Of a DNA stretch of 64,000 bases, positions 22,901 to 37,900 are shown one piece after another. Position 1 is the stretch's first letter, and each line of letters starts with the position of its first letter. The position numbers and the translations under genes were made by a program. The stretch is from Hyalella azteca (lineage: Eukaryota; Arthropoda; Malacostraca; Amphipoda; Hyalellidae). The notes beneath the pieces were generated by a model, which did no database searches, was not told the DNA's origin, and was given only the letters and a program-made list of their open reading frames with translations. The stretch lies in NCBI RefSeq assembly GCF_000764305.2, contig NW_025932041.1, positions 290,380 to 354,379 on the forward strand, in the 5' to 3' direction.

Positions 22901-25900
22901 TTTATTATTATTTTTCAGTTCTTAGCGTACATTTTCCCCCAATGCTTCAAAATTTTCGATTTTATCAAAATATTTTTTATATTAGCAAGTTATCTTGTGC
23001 ATAATTCGTCAATGGTCCTTAGATTAACGAATTTTTTATCACAATTCATTCAATTACTCATACATTTATTTATAATTCCTTTATATATAGTCATCCATAT
23101 CCCACGCAAGCGCCTATTGATTTGTCAAGTCTTCAGAACGATCTTAATCTAATTCTAATTCTTTAAATTATTAAGCTTAAATTCAATTATCTTATCTTCT
23201 GTGGTTTCTCAATTAATGAGAATTATTATTTGCGTGAAACGTTCACATATTTTCTAAAAAATCAAGATCAAATCCGTTATTTAATCGCTCTTTTCAGTTT
23301 ATCAATGTAAATTATTTATTCCTTCGTTATAATTAAAGACTGTAATTTTTCCTAAATGCTCATTGAATAGTGAGAAATATACATTTTTCTGAAAATGAAT
23401 TAATTTATAAGAGGATTAATATATGACCCTTACATGACCTCGTTGCCATAATTTCACACCCATGTCATCCATATATTTTCCAACCATGTCATCGGTATAT
23501 TTTACACAAAATTCATCCATATATTCTACACCCATATCATCCATATATTTTACACCCATGTCATCCATATATTTACACCCATATCATCCATTTATGTTAC
23601 ACCCATAACGTCCCTTTATTTTACACCCATATCATCCACATATATTACACCCATGTCATCCATATATTTACACCCATATCATCCATTTATGTTACACACA
23701 TATCATCCATATATGTTACACCCATATCATCCACATATATTACACCCATGTCATCCATATGTTGGGTATGCCTTTACTCGATGTTGTATACAAACATATA
23801 TCGTTCGCTTGTCCTGCTCAAACATTGCTCGTTCCATACAACATTTGGCTCATGCATTGTGCTCATGCCTTTTTGGCTCATGCATTGTTGTGCTCATGCC
23901 GTTTTGGCTCATTTTATATTGTGCTCATGCCGTTTCGGCTCATGCTATATTGTGCTCATGCCGTTTTGGCTCATGCTATATTGTGCTCATGCTTTTTTGG
24001 CTCATGCATTTTTCGGTAATAAAATTCTTTGTGTGCATATTTTGACCCATGCATTTTCATGCTCGTATATTTTTGCTCATGCATGTTTTTTCTGTAGATG
24101 TTTCCCTTTCTTTATTTCCAGTTACATTTTTCCTGCATTATAAATGCGACTAATTGACATTTTTCTGATAATTCAGTTACGAAGGTGAATGAAAAATATT
24201 CCTATAATGGTTTAGCAATATTTAACCCATTTTATCCATCTAATCATTATTGACAAACATATTTCTTATAGTACTGGCTTTTTGACTCAGATTTCTCGCT
24301 CTGGCTTTACGCTAAGAAGACATTAAGAAGTCATTAATTGATATCCTTACTGTACAAGGAACATAATGAGTTGTTTATGAAATTACTTGGCACTTGGCAC
24401 TGCATTTGCATATGTACACTGAAAATCAGAATTTCAGCTTTCAGACTGATCTGTTCACACACTGTAACGTTACACTGATTGTAACATCTATATTTGCATG
24501 CGCACCTGGTACATGGGGGAGGGTTTAGGGGCCTCTTACGATATAAGTTTTGTAACAACTTATTTAATTGTACCTGCTTACTTACATTAATTACGTAGTT
24601 GAAGAGAAATCGGCTTTATATCATTATGATCTAACGATAAGTCAAAATTCGACAAAGATAAATCTTTGCCTTCTTTTTAGCGCATTTCCTCATTTATGAA
24701 AAAAAATAAAATGCACTATTGTGCTCGCCATGTCCGTCCGTACGTCCGTCTGTTCGTCCGTGACTTCACGTTTTCGTCGACGAGAAAATGCGCTCTCTGT
24801 CTCTCACTGCAGTGGGTACTGAGTTATATTTTTTTTAAGATAGACCTGTTTCTAATAATGTGAATGGGGACTAGTATAGATAGTGGATAGTATACACTTT
24901 ACTTTTAGTTCACGTACAGCATCTTTTATGCTTGCATTCACTTGTTAAAAATCATTCATTTCCGCAAAATAATAAAGAATACTCATGAGTTTTAGCGTTC
25001 ACATGGATATGTACTGCAATAGACATCAATTCCGAGCACGAGCGCTTAATTGTACAGTTGACATAAAAAGAAGACAGCTTCTAAATAATCTAACTGACCG
25101 CACTGCACGTAATCTTGACATGAGTGTGTACTCATATACACAGTAATTATGTTAACTAGAGAGCATTAAATTTTAGCTCTACAATGGGAAGATAACACTA
25201 ATAGAGTTATGATTTTGCACAAGATAATGTCACTATTACTTAATAAAATAAATAACCTTACACATCCTGGCCATAAAACACGACATAAAGAACGCAGTAC
25301 CGCTACGAGTGCACTGTACTAGATTCATATAGATTTTTTCCTGGTATTGTGGTATTATATTAAAATGCAATGGTGACCTCTGACTTATGGTAAAACTTTT
25401 TAAAGTAGCACTTTCACTTTGATGCCGACTGTCATGGACAACGCATAGTTTTGCATCGGAATGCATTATTCCATTATTTTGACTTATGTGAAGCATTTTC
25501 TTCAGTCATAACTAACTTCACGTGATAAACTTTAGCCGAAACTATTCCATCGATCACAACTGATTTCGGTGCTTAGCCGACTTTGATTCTTCACAAGTTT
25601 GAGGCACGCTAAATTGATCGTAAGTAAGTCGGATGAATTTTTCTATCGAGTGCCTTAGTTGTTTTACTTATGATTCAATTTCAACAAAAAATTTACCAGG
25701 GCAAAATTATTTGATAATAAATTTAGTGAAACAAAATTAAATCATTCGCTTCTTATTTTTGATGACTTGCAACCAATTGTTTTTAATATCGGATTTTCTA
25801 ACGATGAATTATGTAGAAATTTATGAAATTCATTTACGGTTAGTGACGTCAAATACGTACTTCGCTCGCTGATGCAACGCGCAGAATTTGCGGATAACAA

Positions 25901-28900
25901 AATAAAGCGATAATCGAAAAATTAAAATGAAATATTTCCATAAACATTTTAAAGGAATAAATATATCGCATAAAGACTTGAAATATTCTCATTTGAATAA
26001 CACATAAATATAGAAAATACAGAAAGGAATAACACAAATTTCTATACTGGGTAACTTTTTTATTCGATGAATATATAACGTGACGCTGCAAAGTTTTGTG
26101 TGTACGGTGCCCGACGATCGATGCCGGTGTTCTCATAGCAAACTTATGACAGGCTGTTCTTTGCTATCGATCGTCTTGTGTATATATACTCATTTCAGCT
26201 CCTTATAACGTCAATGTTTACCAGCAGCCTAAATTAAACAAGTGTTTGAGCTTTGCTCTCTTGGGAAACACAGGATTTGAACAACTTATATAAGTGCTTG
26301 AAGCATTACTTCGTTTTTCCAATTAGATAAACTCTTGAGGAAATTTATCCTCATATTTTCAGTAGAAACCTTCACAAATAATCAAGTCGGAATGCTTGGA
26401 TGTTTCACCGCTATTTTCTTCTCATTGAGTTTAGGTAATAAATATTATAGTTGGTGTAACTCAATTAATTCTACTTGGAATGATCGTGTTATAATTGAGT
26501 TATCCGCATCACAACATTGCCTTTAAACATGAGGCCACTATTTAATTTGAACATGGCCTAAATTTTGTCCTGATTTTGCTGAAGAAGATGAGGATAATAG
26601 TATCAAAGTTTGAACAAGAGTTTGAACTAAACACACCTGGTTGACTTTGACAATTGAATATAGGGCGGAACGATACGATACTTTCATACGATAAGCAATT
26701 ATTGCACTAGGCATTTTACGTGATAAGAAAGATTGCAATAATTCTCTAACATGGTATCTTATTGCAACGCAAACGCAATCATCTCATACAACAAATTCGT
26801 TCAGTTATAAATTATTTAATAATTCGTAATTAAAAAACTTTTTTGCAGTCATGAGAGCTATTGCATTTCAATTAATCTCCACAATATCATACGGTTATCT
26901 CCCCAATTTGGTAATAATAATCACCACTTAAGTAGGAATATTTACGCAATGTTATTATTATCACAACACAAATTTTAAAATATCCAAACTGGTATGAAAA
27001 TCGAAATAATAGGGAATGACTATACCGCCCTATCTGACATGCTAATCTCTTCTACGCCATAATTACGAAACATAATATATATTTATGAAAGCTTGGCGAC
27101 TTACGTGTTGAGTAGAAAACATTTTTCTTCTCTGAAGAAAACAATTTACACAATTCAATTCGTATCACGTGCTTCCCGAGGTTCATTCGGTTGATCATGC
27201 CTGAAAAGCAATCTTTCGTAATTACTTCCTAATTTCTATTCGTCAAGTTGAATTGAGTTATCGCCCAACAATACATTACAGTGCTGTAAAAGTGTCTTCT
27301 CAGAACCCTATAAAATTGTAATTATATGATACATTTTCCCTTTGTCCAACAAGAATTTACAGTACTGTAAAAGTGTCTTCTCTGAACCCTATAAAATTGA
27401 GATCATATGAGAAATGTGTTGACTTCGCCCAACAAGACATTACAGTAATATAAAAGTGTCCTCTCTGAACCCTATAAAATTGCAATTATATGAGTAATGT
27501 TGACGTCGTTCAGGTATGTATTACATGTATGTATTTGCCCCTTTCGTTACTACTGCATTTGCACAGTTGCCTGCACTTAACCCCTCTAGCGTTGGATTCT
27601 TCGCCTGCTTATTCCAGTATCTCGGTTGTCTGAGCCACGCCAAGATCCACCGCAAGGTTCCTTCTCACTCGCAGCACTGGTCGAATATTCCAGGATATCT
27701 GGAAATTCTGAATATCTGTTTTGCGGGATGAATTTCTCGGCAAATTGGAAATACAAAATATTCGTTAAGTGGGAGAATATACAGCTTGTTTTTGTTCAAT
27801 TTCAACACTTACTTTTAGTTCAGAGCCGTACAATGGTGGTCTTATAAAATGTGCATAGCGAGAAGGAGCTTGCGGTGCTCTACACTTGAGTCTTCCTATG
27901 CTAAATCATGGGCGAGTCATCGGTGTCCAGATAGTAGCTAATTATGTCCACTTATTATCAGTTCATTATATTTCCGAGCTGCCTGAGTAACAGGCCGACA
28001 TTTTTGCTGACCATTAAAATGGGTTCGATATTTATAATTGTTTGAGAGTTACAGTTAAAATTCAAATGATTACTGATTATCTAAATTTAAAAATTAGCAA
28101 TTGGATTTTGAAAGAGGAATACATTTCAGACTACTTGCTATTTGCGCCCATGATTTTGAATAGGGTTACACCTCGGATTGAGGGGTTGCAATAGTGAAGG
28201 AGGAAGGGGAGGGAGGGTGCAAATAGAGTAAGGGTTGGCGTACATGTGTGCATTGGGGGAGATTTGTGTGGTTTGTGTTAGTGTGTGTGTGTGATTGTAT
28301 GAAATGTTTGTGTGAAGTTAATCGGGTGAGTAAATTGACGGATGGCTGTGTTATGTTCTGTGTGAGGTTTATGTGTGATGTTCTGTGTCTATGTGTGGAG
28401 CAAGGAATGCATAGTGTAGTGCGGTATAAGTGTGATGCATGTCCACGTGTGGAAAGAGGTGTGGAGGAATAGACAATTTATTCGGAGAGAATTTTGACTG
28501 CGTAGAGACAGATGCGCTATAGTGAAGAGAATTTGACTGTGCAGAGACATGCGCTAAGAGAATTTGACTTCTCAGAGACAGATGCGCTAGATTGGAGAGA
28601 ATTTGACTGTGCAGAGACAGATGCGCTAGAGTGGAGAGAATTTGACTGTGCAGAGACAGATGCGCTAGAGTGGAGAGAATTTGACTGTGCAGAGACAGAT
28701 GAGCTAGAGTGGAGAGAATTTTGACTGCTCAGAGACAGAAGCGCTAGAGCGGAGAGAATTTTGACTGCTCAGAGACAGAAGCGCTAGAGCGGAGAGAATT
28801 TGGACTGCGCAGAGACAGATGCGCTAGAGTGGAGAGAATTTGACTGCGCAGAGACAGACGCGCTTATAGAGTGGAGAGAATTTGACGGCGCAGAGACAAA

Positions 28901-31900
28901 TGCGCTAGTGTGGAGAGAGATGTCTCTGGAAATGCGTGTTAGGAAATTCAGAAATGTATACATGTGTACAGGCGCGTGTGTATGAAGTGAGGGTTATTCT
29001 GTATAGGGGAATGAGGGAAGCGCCTACAGGGGGAAGTGAGATTAGTGCATTGAGCATATGTGGAGAGAAACACATATATTTTAAAGAGATATGTTTGATT
29101 ATTTGTGTGAAGGTTCATATGCTTCGAGCGTGCAGTGAATAATGCAAGCTATATTGTGTGTTGGTAGCAACGTACGTAATTTAACTGATAAAGGCTGCGT
29201 AATGTATATAGGACGCTGTTGCCCCTCACGCCAGCTGAGCTGGCAGCACCTACTTGCTGTGTAAGAGTACAAGTAGTTCTAAGTAGTACAAATACAACCG
29301 TACACTGCTGTGTACATGCAGTACACAGCACAGCAGGTGTAGATTAAAAGTCAAGATGCAGTGTCAGAGATTGGCAAGAGATGCAGAAAACATTCAATCT
29401 TATGATTGTTGCACAATGTTGCAGAATTGATTGACCGACGTAGTAATTTCAGCCCCTTAAGTTTGACAAACGTAATGCAATATTAAAGTTTTATAAAACT
29501 GAAAGCTTTGACTGACTGACAATATGCCCACATAATATAGAAAACCATACACAAACATTTGTTGACTTTTAAACATTAATCAATACATTAAATGCATCAT
29601 AGACTGACGACGTGCAATCTCGATTTGACACTTGCAGGAGCGACAGGCGATGAGGAAATGTACATTCAAAAATCTCTAAATTAAGTCAAAAATTGACAAA
29701 AATTTTGCCTGCATTGATTTGAAATAAAAAAGAGAATTGATTGACAAACAATATGCGATCACGGTACTGGTGGACAAAATTCAATCATGATAATGGCACA
29801 ACATATGCCATTTTATTTTGATACTGTTGGCAATTGTGCGTTAAGATTCGTTATTGAAGAGTTTATTGCTGAAAGACAATTAATGCATGGGCATCTATGG
29901 ACTGACAGACATCAAACAAATGCGGATTGAAAGAGCACATAAAATAAAACTTTATTTTATTTATTTAGTCATATTATTTTTTTATTTATTCTTATTTATT
30001 TGCAATCATGGATTGCTCGTGACCATTTGTGACTAAGTTACCATTAGAGAATGACACTATCATTAATAGTCGGACGAACGTGGCGAATGTTAAGAAAACT
30101 TTTTCGGTGAGGCACCTCAATCGTCTGAAACATACTGCCATCTTATAATTAAAGGAAAAAATTAATACTTGTACCAAGAAGCCACATTTGAATTTGAACA
30201 ATTCCCGAATAAAAGCAGACAATAATGGAAAAGCTCCTGCAGCAACAGTATCCATACAACAGAAAAGAAAGTATGAATCATTATTATAACTCTAGAGATT
30301 ATCCACAAAAAGTAGCAGAGACCGACAGTATATATTATGTCAAGTATATATATACCATCGAGCATATATACTTTAATTGACTTGCCACAGCAATGAGTGT
30401 CTACAGCCAACAGGAATGCAACAACAGACGTTAAAGAATAGGCACATTCAGTATAGGTTGACAGAAACTACCATCTTATTTAAAAATGGACGGATCACAG
30501 TGACCAAAGAACCGCTGACTTAATTAAGGACTGGTATAACTGGGCCTATACTTTCAAAAAAAGTTAAGAGATCGTAAGTTCATCAGCCAATCATTGGCGG
30601 CCTTTCAAGGAAAATCCACTAATCATGGACAAGAAAATATAGCGTAAGTACTTACGTTCACTTAGCGAGTTTTGAAAGTATGGCCCCTGGACTCTAGCAT
30701 GAGCCGCATGCAGCCGCGGCCAGCATATCAGCATATACCGCCAGGAGTAGCGCGCTCATCATTAGCCTAAGTTTGGGAGGTCTCCGTGGCTGATATTCGG
30801 TCGTTATATGCACCCCATGGCTCGGTCGGTGGGTACAGAAGAAGACTTGTGCAGCAAGAGGCCCAGAACTACAATCAATGCTCGTCAGCTGGAAAAGCTG
30901 AAGGCAGCTTACTCAGGCTGCTCCAAACCACCGAGACACGTCAGGGAACAACTCGCTTCTGACACCGGGCTGGACATGCGGGTCGTCCAAGTGTGGTTTC
31001 AGAACAGGTACGTGTCTTGTCGGACTGCTTGCAGGGCTTGCAAGGCCTGCAGGGCCTGCAGGGTCTTCAGGGCTTGTGGGATCAGCAGGGTATTCAATGC
31101 GTTTAGACTATATATATGAAGGGCCTGTTGTGTCTTCAGTGCTTGTGGGATCTGCAGGGTCTTCAATGCCTGCAGAGTGTGAAAGGGCCTGCAAGGACTG
31201 TTGGGTCTTTATGTTCTTTACTACTTGTTGGATCTGCGGGGTCTTCAATGTCTGCGGAGCGGGAGGGCCTGCAGGTCTGTTGGGTCTTTATTTAGTACTT
31301 GTGGGATCTGTAGGGTCTTCAATGCCTGCAGAGCGTGAAGGTCCTGCATGGTTTAATAGGTCTTCACTACTCGCAAGGCGGTAAGCTGGACCAGCAAGGC
31401 TTGCAGGGCCTTCAATGCTTGCAAGGCATGCAAAGCCTGCCAGGTTTGCTATGCCTTAAAATCTTGCAAATCTTGCAAGATTTTCGGGTTTTTCATTTAT
31501 TTCTGGTCTGCATGACCAGCAGTTCGAAGGCTTGCAGTGTCTTCTAGACTTGTAGACCTTGCAACGCTCACGAAATTCGTTTGGTCTGCAAGGCTTCTGG
31601 GACCACAATTTCTCAGAGATCCTTATATAATTTACTAGACCTGCAGGCCTCTGCAGAGCTTGCGTTCTATTTCAAATCTAGCGTTTATACTTGAGCCAAC
31701 CTCTGCTCTAAGACTTGCAGGCTTTGCAGAGTCGGTAAGCCCTGCTTGCAGATCTCGATCAAACCGAAAATTCTGTGTTGTTCAGTGACAGCGCGTCCTG
31801 CTGTTAGGTGGATGAGTGAGGTGCTAGTTCCAAACTAAAGACAAGGCATCATTCAAGCGTTATATTCAACTTGATAGGACTCAATTAATGTAATCTTCAT

Positions 31901-34900
31901 AGACGGAAGACAAATGTACCATTTTACTATGTTGCGATGTCTCAGCGATATTACTTTTCTCATGAGCAGTCGAAATAACTCATATATTTTTTTGAACTAT
32001 GTTAATTGAATTGCAAAATAGTCATCATTCTTTTTGACAATTAATACATTTTAAAGCTGTTATCTCTGTGATTTTTAACGACCGGCAGTGTCAATAAAGC
32101 AGTTCAAAGAAGATTAAACAGTTAAAAGAAAGTTATTAATTTGTTAATCGTTGGCTGGAACTAGTTCTGATAAATTAAAGATTTGTATAGAAACAATTTT
32201 GTCCAAAATTGTTGTCGCGTACCTCAATGAAAAGTAGTTTAAAATAAGAAATTTTGCAGACGTTCTGCGTTGATTATGGTTAATAATGGTAGAACGTATA
32301 TAACAAATGTATATTGTACATGCAATGATACCTACAAAAATCTTGAATCGCAGGTAAAGAAAAGTAGAGGAATTTGTTATATTATGAGCAGCCTCTCTCC
32401 CCCTCCCTTAATTCTATATTGCTGCTATTGTAATGCCAGCCCTCAACCCCCTCCCTGTACCACAAATAACCCCTTGAATCTGATGCCCTCATATCCCCTT
32501 GCCTGGATGTCATACCCTCATTTACTGTACATGCGAATGTGTGTATGTGCGTTTGAGTGTACATTTTTTGCATGATATATAATTATTATATATCTTTGTT
32601 CTTACATTATTATTATCCGTATTTTCAATGGATTTTCTTCGAATTTATCAATATTGCGCTTGGAATGTCTTGATTATGATTAGAATGTCGAGAGTGTATA
32701 TAACAAACGAAATTTCATACATTTATTAATGATGTTGTTGAAGAATTTTATATGGTTCAAAAATCTTATCTTCATTCTGAACCTTTAACTAAGTCAAACC
32801 AAATAATTTTTGTTTGTACTTATAAGTAGAGTAAACAATGTTTTCCTCTTGTTCAACATTCCAGGTACAATTTTGCATGCTTTTATTCCCTCTATACATT
32901 TTTATATATTCTTCCATTTATTCGCATTTTACATCCAAGGCCATTCGCCGCACGTTTTTTAACATTTCAAACTTTTTGCGATTTTACATCTCTTATTAAA
33001 AATTATCGCTTAAAAAAGTTCTTGTTGCACAGCCGCAAGATTCCTGAATGTTGACTTTATTATAAAAATTAAATAACGGTTGACAAAAACCTTGATAGGT
33101 TTAATTTTGAGCAATGGGCAAACTCGCATATTCTTCAAAATGCAAATCTTAATAAGGAAAAAAACAGCTGAGAAACATTCATTTGTCCACATTACAATTT
33201 TAGATAATTAAATTTATGTATATATTACAGTGAGAATTGAATAACCATAACTAATTATTTTAGCTAAAAAGCTGTCGTTACTTGGTTAGACCAATCTTTA
33301 TAATTCAATGTGTGACAAATTGATAGCAATAGCAGCAGGATAGTCGTACTAACTAATCACGTTATTCCAATGTCGTTGAATTGTTCAAAATTGACTATAA
33401 GAAACACCATTATTCTTACATTATTTTAGCATTAATTTTTCTAATTCTAGCTAGAAGCGAGAGAAATAAATTAAAATTTAACGGGTCATTTGTAGACGGC
33501 GACGGGACAAACAAACGTCCCCGTACCACCATCTCTGCGCGCCAACTGGAACAACTCAAACAAGCCTACAAAGACAGCCCCAAGCCCGCCAGACATGTTA
33601 GGGAACAGCTCTCACAGACGCTGGGACTCGACATGCGCGTCGTGCAAGTCTGGTTCCAAAACAGGTCAGTGCAATAAAAACATGGGAAATTTCAAGTAAA
33701 TTCATTAAATTTTTCATCGATAGCTACTTCACTATGAAGTCAATTAACAAGGTGAGTGTCCGCCAAGGTCTCCTTGTGCATCATATGTACCCAGTATTGT
33801 AATGGTTAACTTTGATGGTGCCCATTATACTGCACTTAAGATGAACAAATAATCGTTTCAAGATAAACAGGTCAGTGTATGTTACATGGCCTCCAGGTAT
33901 ACAAACGATACTGTGATGTTGAACATTAACGGAAACTATTATACTGCACCTATATCAAACAGTCTTATTAAGCCAAATATGTGATCTTAACAGCTCTTCA
34001 ATGAGCATCATGTGAGATTAATCCATGTTGGGACCAATTAAAATTATTCTAAGATACTCAGAGTCTCATTCATATTTTTAGACAGTCTTGCGAGGCTGAT
34101 AATGAAGTAAGCCTGTTAGAGTGCACATAAGAGATATGCAGACAGTGTCGTGAGTTTGCCTACAGGCAATTGTGAAATATTCCATTCGAAACAGTTGGAT
34201 ATGTACTGCACAAGAATCTTCTCAGTTACACAAAGCCTCCTGGCAGATGACGTTGAAACAACGTTCAATCGACGTTATTTAGACGTAAAATTGTCGGATG
34301 TATTAAATAATATCGAATTTTTTCTAAAACATCAACTTCAGTTACACTAAAGCCTCCTGGCAAATGACGTTGAAACAACGTTTAATCGACGTTATTTAGA
34401 CGTCAAATACCCGGAAGTATTAAATAATATAGAATTTTTTCGATAACATCAACTTCAGTTACACTAAAGCCTCCTGACAAATGACGTTGAAACAACGTTT
34501 AATCGACGTTATTTAGACGTCAAATACCCGGAAGTATTAAATAATATAGAATTTTTTCGATAACATCAACTTCAGTTACACTAAAGCCTCCAGTCATATG
34601 ACGTCGAAACAAACGTTTAATCGACGTTATTTAGACGTCAAATGCCCGGAAGTATTAAATAATATCCAATTGTTACGAAAACTTCAACTTCAGTTACACT
34701 AGACTAAAGCCTCCTGTCATATGACGTTGAAACAACGTTTAATCGACGTTATTTATACGTCAAATGCCCGGAAGTATTAAATAATATCGAATGTTTTCGA
34801 AAATTCCAACTTTGTTGGACAGGCGGGCGAAGGAGAAGCGTCTGAAGAAGGACGCGGGACGGTCGCGCTGGGGGCAGTACTTCAGGAGCATCAAGCCGGG

Positions 34901-37900
34901 CGGGGGCGGCAGGGGGGCGGCCGGCAAGGACGGCAGGGGCGGCAGGGAGGCGGACGATAAGGCCGACTCGGAGGTCGACTTGGATGCACGTGAGTAGATT
35001 TCCTTCGTAGGATATAAAGTCATAAAATGTACTGTGAAGCTTAAAAATATATAATATCGAACAATTCAATTAAGACTTGAAGGAAAGCGATCACATCTTT
35101 GCAACCGCGCGAAAACGTAATATTTTTAAGTTAATGTATATAAATTTATAGTTTCTCTAAAAGTCTAAATATTAATGTATAAATGACATGAATGTATTAA
35201 TTAAATACGAAACCTGAGAAGAAGCTCATATGACGATACAAGTTCATTATTATTAAAGATGATGAAGGAGGATAAGGCGGATATTTTTATAAATAATTTT
35301 TTAATTGATACGTTACATCTCGTGGGGAGGAAAGTATAGCAGTTTATAGACGTTACAGCTCAAGGGGAGAGACGTAGTTATTAAAAACGAAAATTAGTGA
35401 TGTGACATACGTGGTGAATTTTTCGTTTGAGTTTCATTTTTTTTCATTTCCAGTATTTATGACTCTATTATATGGTTCCAAATACGAAATAAACAAGCTG
35501 AAGACCACATAAATAACATTAAACATTGATTATATCAGCCAAACATTGTAGTCAGTTAGCACTAGACAGTGCTTCTCTGGAGCTTGGCAGTGTTTGCAAT
35601 TATCGACTACAACCTTCATTGTCAAACATTGTCCGTGCACAGCAATGAATGGGCGTGTTTATCTATGGCGAACCCGTCAGAAGTGGGCGGTACGCGGAGG
35701 TAGAGGCGGGAAAACGGGCGTAGGGCGGTACGTGGGCCGACCGTGGCGTAGGTATAGAGGCGGGAAAACGGGCGTAGGGCGGTAAGTGGCAGACCGTGGT
35801 GTAAAAGGCGGCGGTGGAGTCCTTAGATTATTTTAAATGCATCGTCCATAATCTTTCATAGGTTTCTTAATATGAATTATAACATTTGTTAAATGTTATT
35901 TAGAACGATAACGCCGCAAATGATTTCAATTGCAGTCAGCTGTTCCTAAATAATATATGCAAACCTCGTATAGTTCAAACAGTTTCTCCTCTCGTATTGA
36001 TGCAAGCAGCGCAGCAGCGGATGGGCGGGATTTCTATGATTAAAATCCTAGCTTGCTAACAAAAAATTGATGAAAAAAATTCCCTGCTAAGTAACCTTTT
36101 CTACTTCTAGCATTTTTGAAATCTAAATTCCAATCCCAATCTAAAAAGCTTTAGAATTCGCGATTGCTTCATAATTTATTTCTTGATTATTTCTGATTAA
36201 CCTTTTAAAGTTTATGTCTCCAGTTGGTGCAGAAAAATTATAACGACTGTTATTATGAGTCTAAAACATATTTTCATACCATGTTTTTGCTCATTACATT
36301 CAGAGTTTGAATCGTTGAAAAATGAAAATAGAACACAACTGTTTTCACTGTAACAACTATTATTTTTTCGCCGTGCAGCACCGATAGTATCTAAATATTC
36401 ACATTACTTGTTATCACTCAGAAAAATGAGCAAATAGATGTCCAAATAGCGATACACTGTTTGTCATTTATGAGTCATTCAGGCACTATTTGGGCGATGA
36501 CTTTCAATTTTTTGAGTTTATATAGAGTAATGTGAGGTATAATAACGATACTTCACTCGAGTGATGTATCGTTATTATACCTCACATACCTCATTATCAT
36601 ACATCATACAACAAATTATTCATACATCACCACATATTGGCGAAAAATCTGAAAAACTTCTATAAATTATCTCCCTCACTAATAGAAGATATTGAAAAGA
36701 ATTGAGTGTTAATCGAGATAATCTGATTTTATATGATATTGAATAAGATTATTTCAAAATTTTCCAAAAATATTGTTCACACATTGCTACATATATGCAA
36801 AAAATGTAAATAACTTCAATGCACTATATTCCTCAATGATAAGAAACATTCGCGATAATAAATGTTAATCAAAAGTATTTTATTCATGTAGCCTATGACA
36901 ATGACTACGATTAATACAAAATTTTGAAAGAAATGAGCATCCTAAAAAGTTTACTTAATCTCCATAGTGTTTGTGCAATTCCCATTCTGAGCCAGAGCGA
37001 CCGCGCAGCTCGAGATCGATGGCAACATTGCAGCGGCAGTGGGCCTCGTGATGCGCGCCAGCACAACACGTTTCCGGCGTCGTGCATGCACCGTAAATTC
37101 ACGGATTTCTTGCAACTCGTAGACCGTAAGGTGTAAATTTATGTGCGGATTACGCCACGTTGCCTACAAATTTTGCCCACAAATGCCTTCCTTTCCCAGG
37201 ATCGGCGGCACATTCCTGAATGCTCTTTCCAGAGTGAAATGCTCTATTGATTTGAGGAAGTTGCTAGTTCCGTCCGTATTGAGGACATGGGCTTTGCAAT
37301 AAAAAAACTGTGTTCTCAAAGTTGCATGAATCTTGTAAGTAATACAAAGCAATGGTTCAAACTTTGATGGCTTGATTGCTAGAGCAGATCGAGGTTTATG
37401 TCTATGCAAACTTTTCATCAAAACAACATCTGAAATAATTTGCATATGAGCTAAGGTCCTAAGGAGTATGATTTAACAATTATGATATGAACAGACATGA
37501 TAATAAAGGCCACAGGCATGCATGACTCTACAATCACTACGAGTCAATAACCGAATTAAACGACAGGATTAAAAATAATGCCTAACACAAATGAGTCAAA
37601 ATTAATAATAGCACGAGCAGACATGGATCAACTCATCAGCAGACACGTACGTACGAGTCAACGAGCGTGAGCAGACACGAGTCAACGAGCGTGAGCAGAC
37701 ACGAGTCAACGAGCGTGAGCAGACACGAGTCAACGAGCGCGAGCAGACACGAGTCAACGAGCGTGAGCAGACACGAGTCAACGAGCGCGAGCAGACACGA
37801 GTCAACGAGCGCGAGCAGACACGAGTCAACGAGCGCGAGCAGACACGAGTCAACGAGCGTGAGCAGACGCGAGTCAACGAGCGCTTGAGCAGACGCGAGT

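Noticed and set aside
28512..28985. [13 protein letters not shown] repeat protein
   Set aside because: The 39-bp minisatellite shifts frame between copies (38-40 bp variants), inconsistent with selection for protein.
37602..37888. Ser/Arg repeat protein (SRHESTSV or TRVCSRSL)
   Set aside because: 24-bp satellite inside a Lim3 intron, open on both strands, no splice logic.
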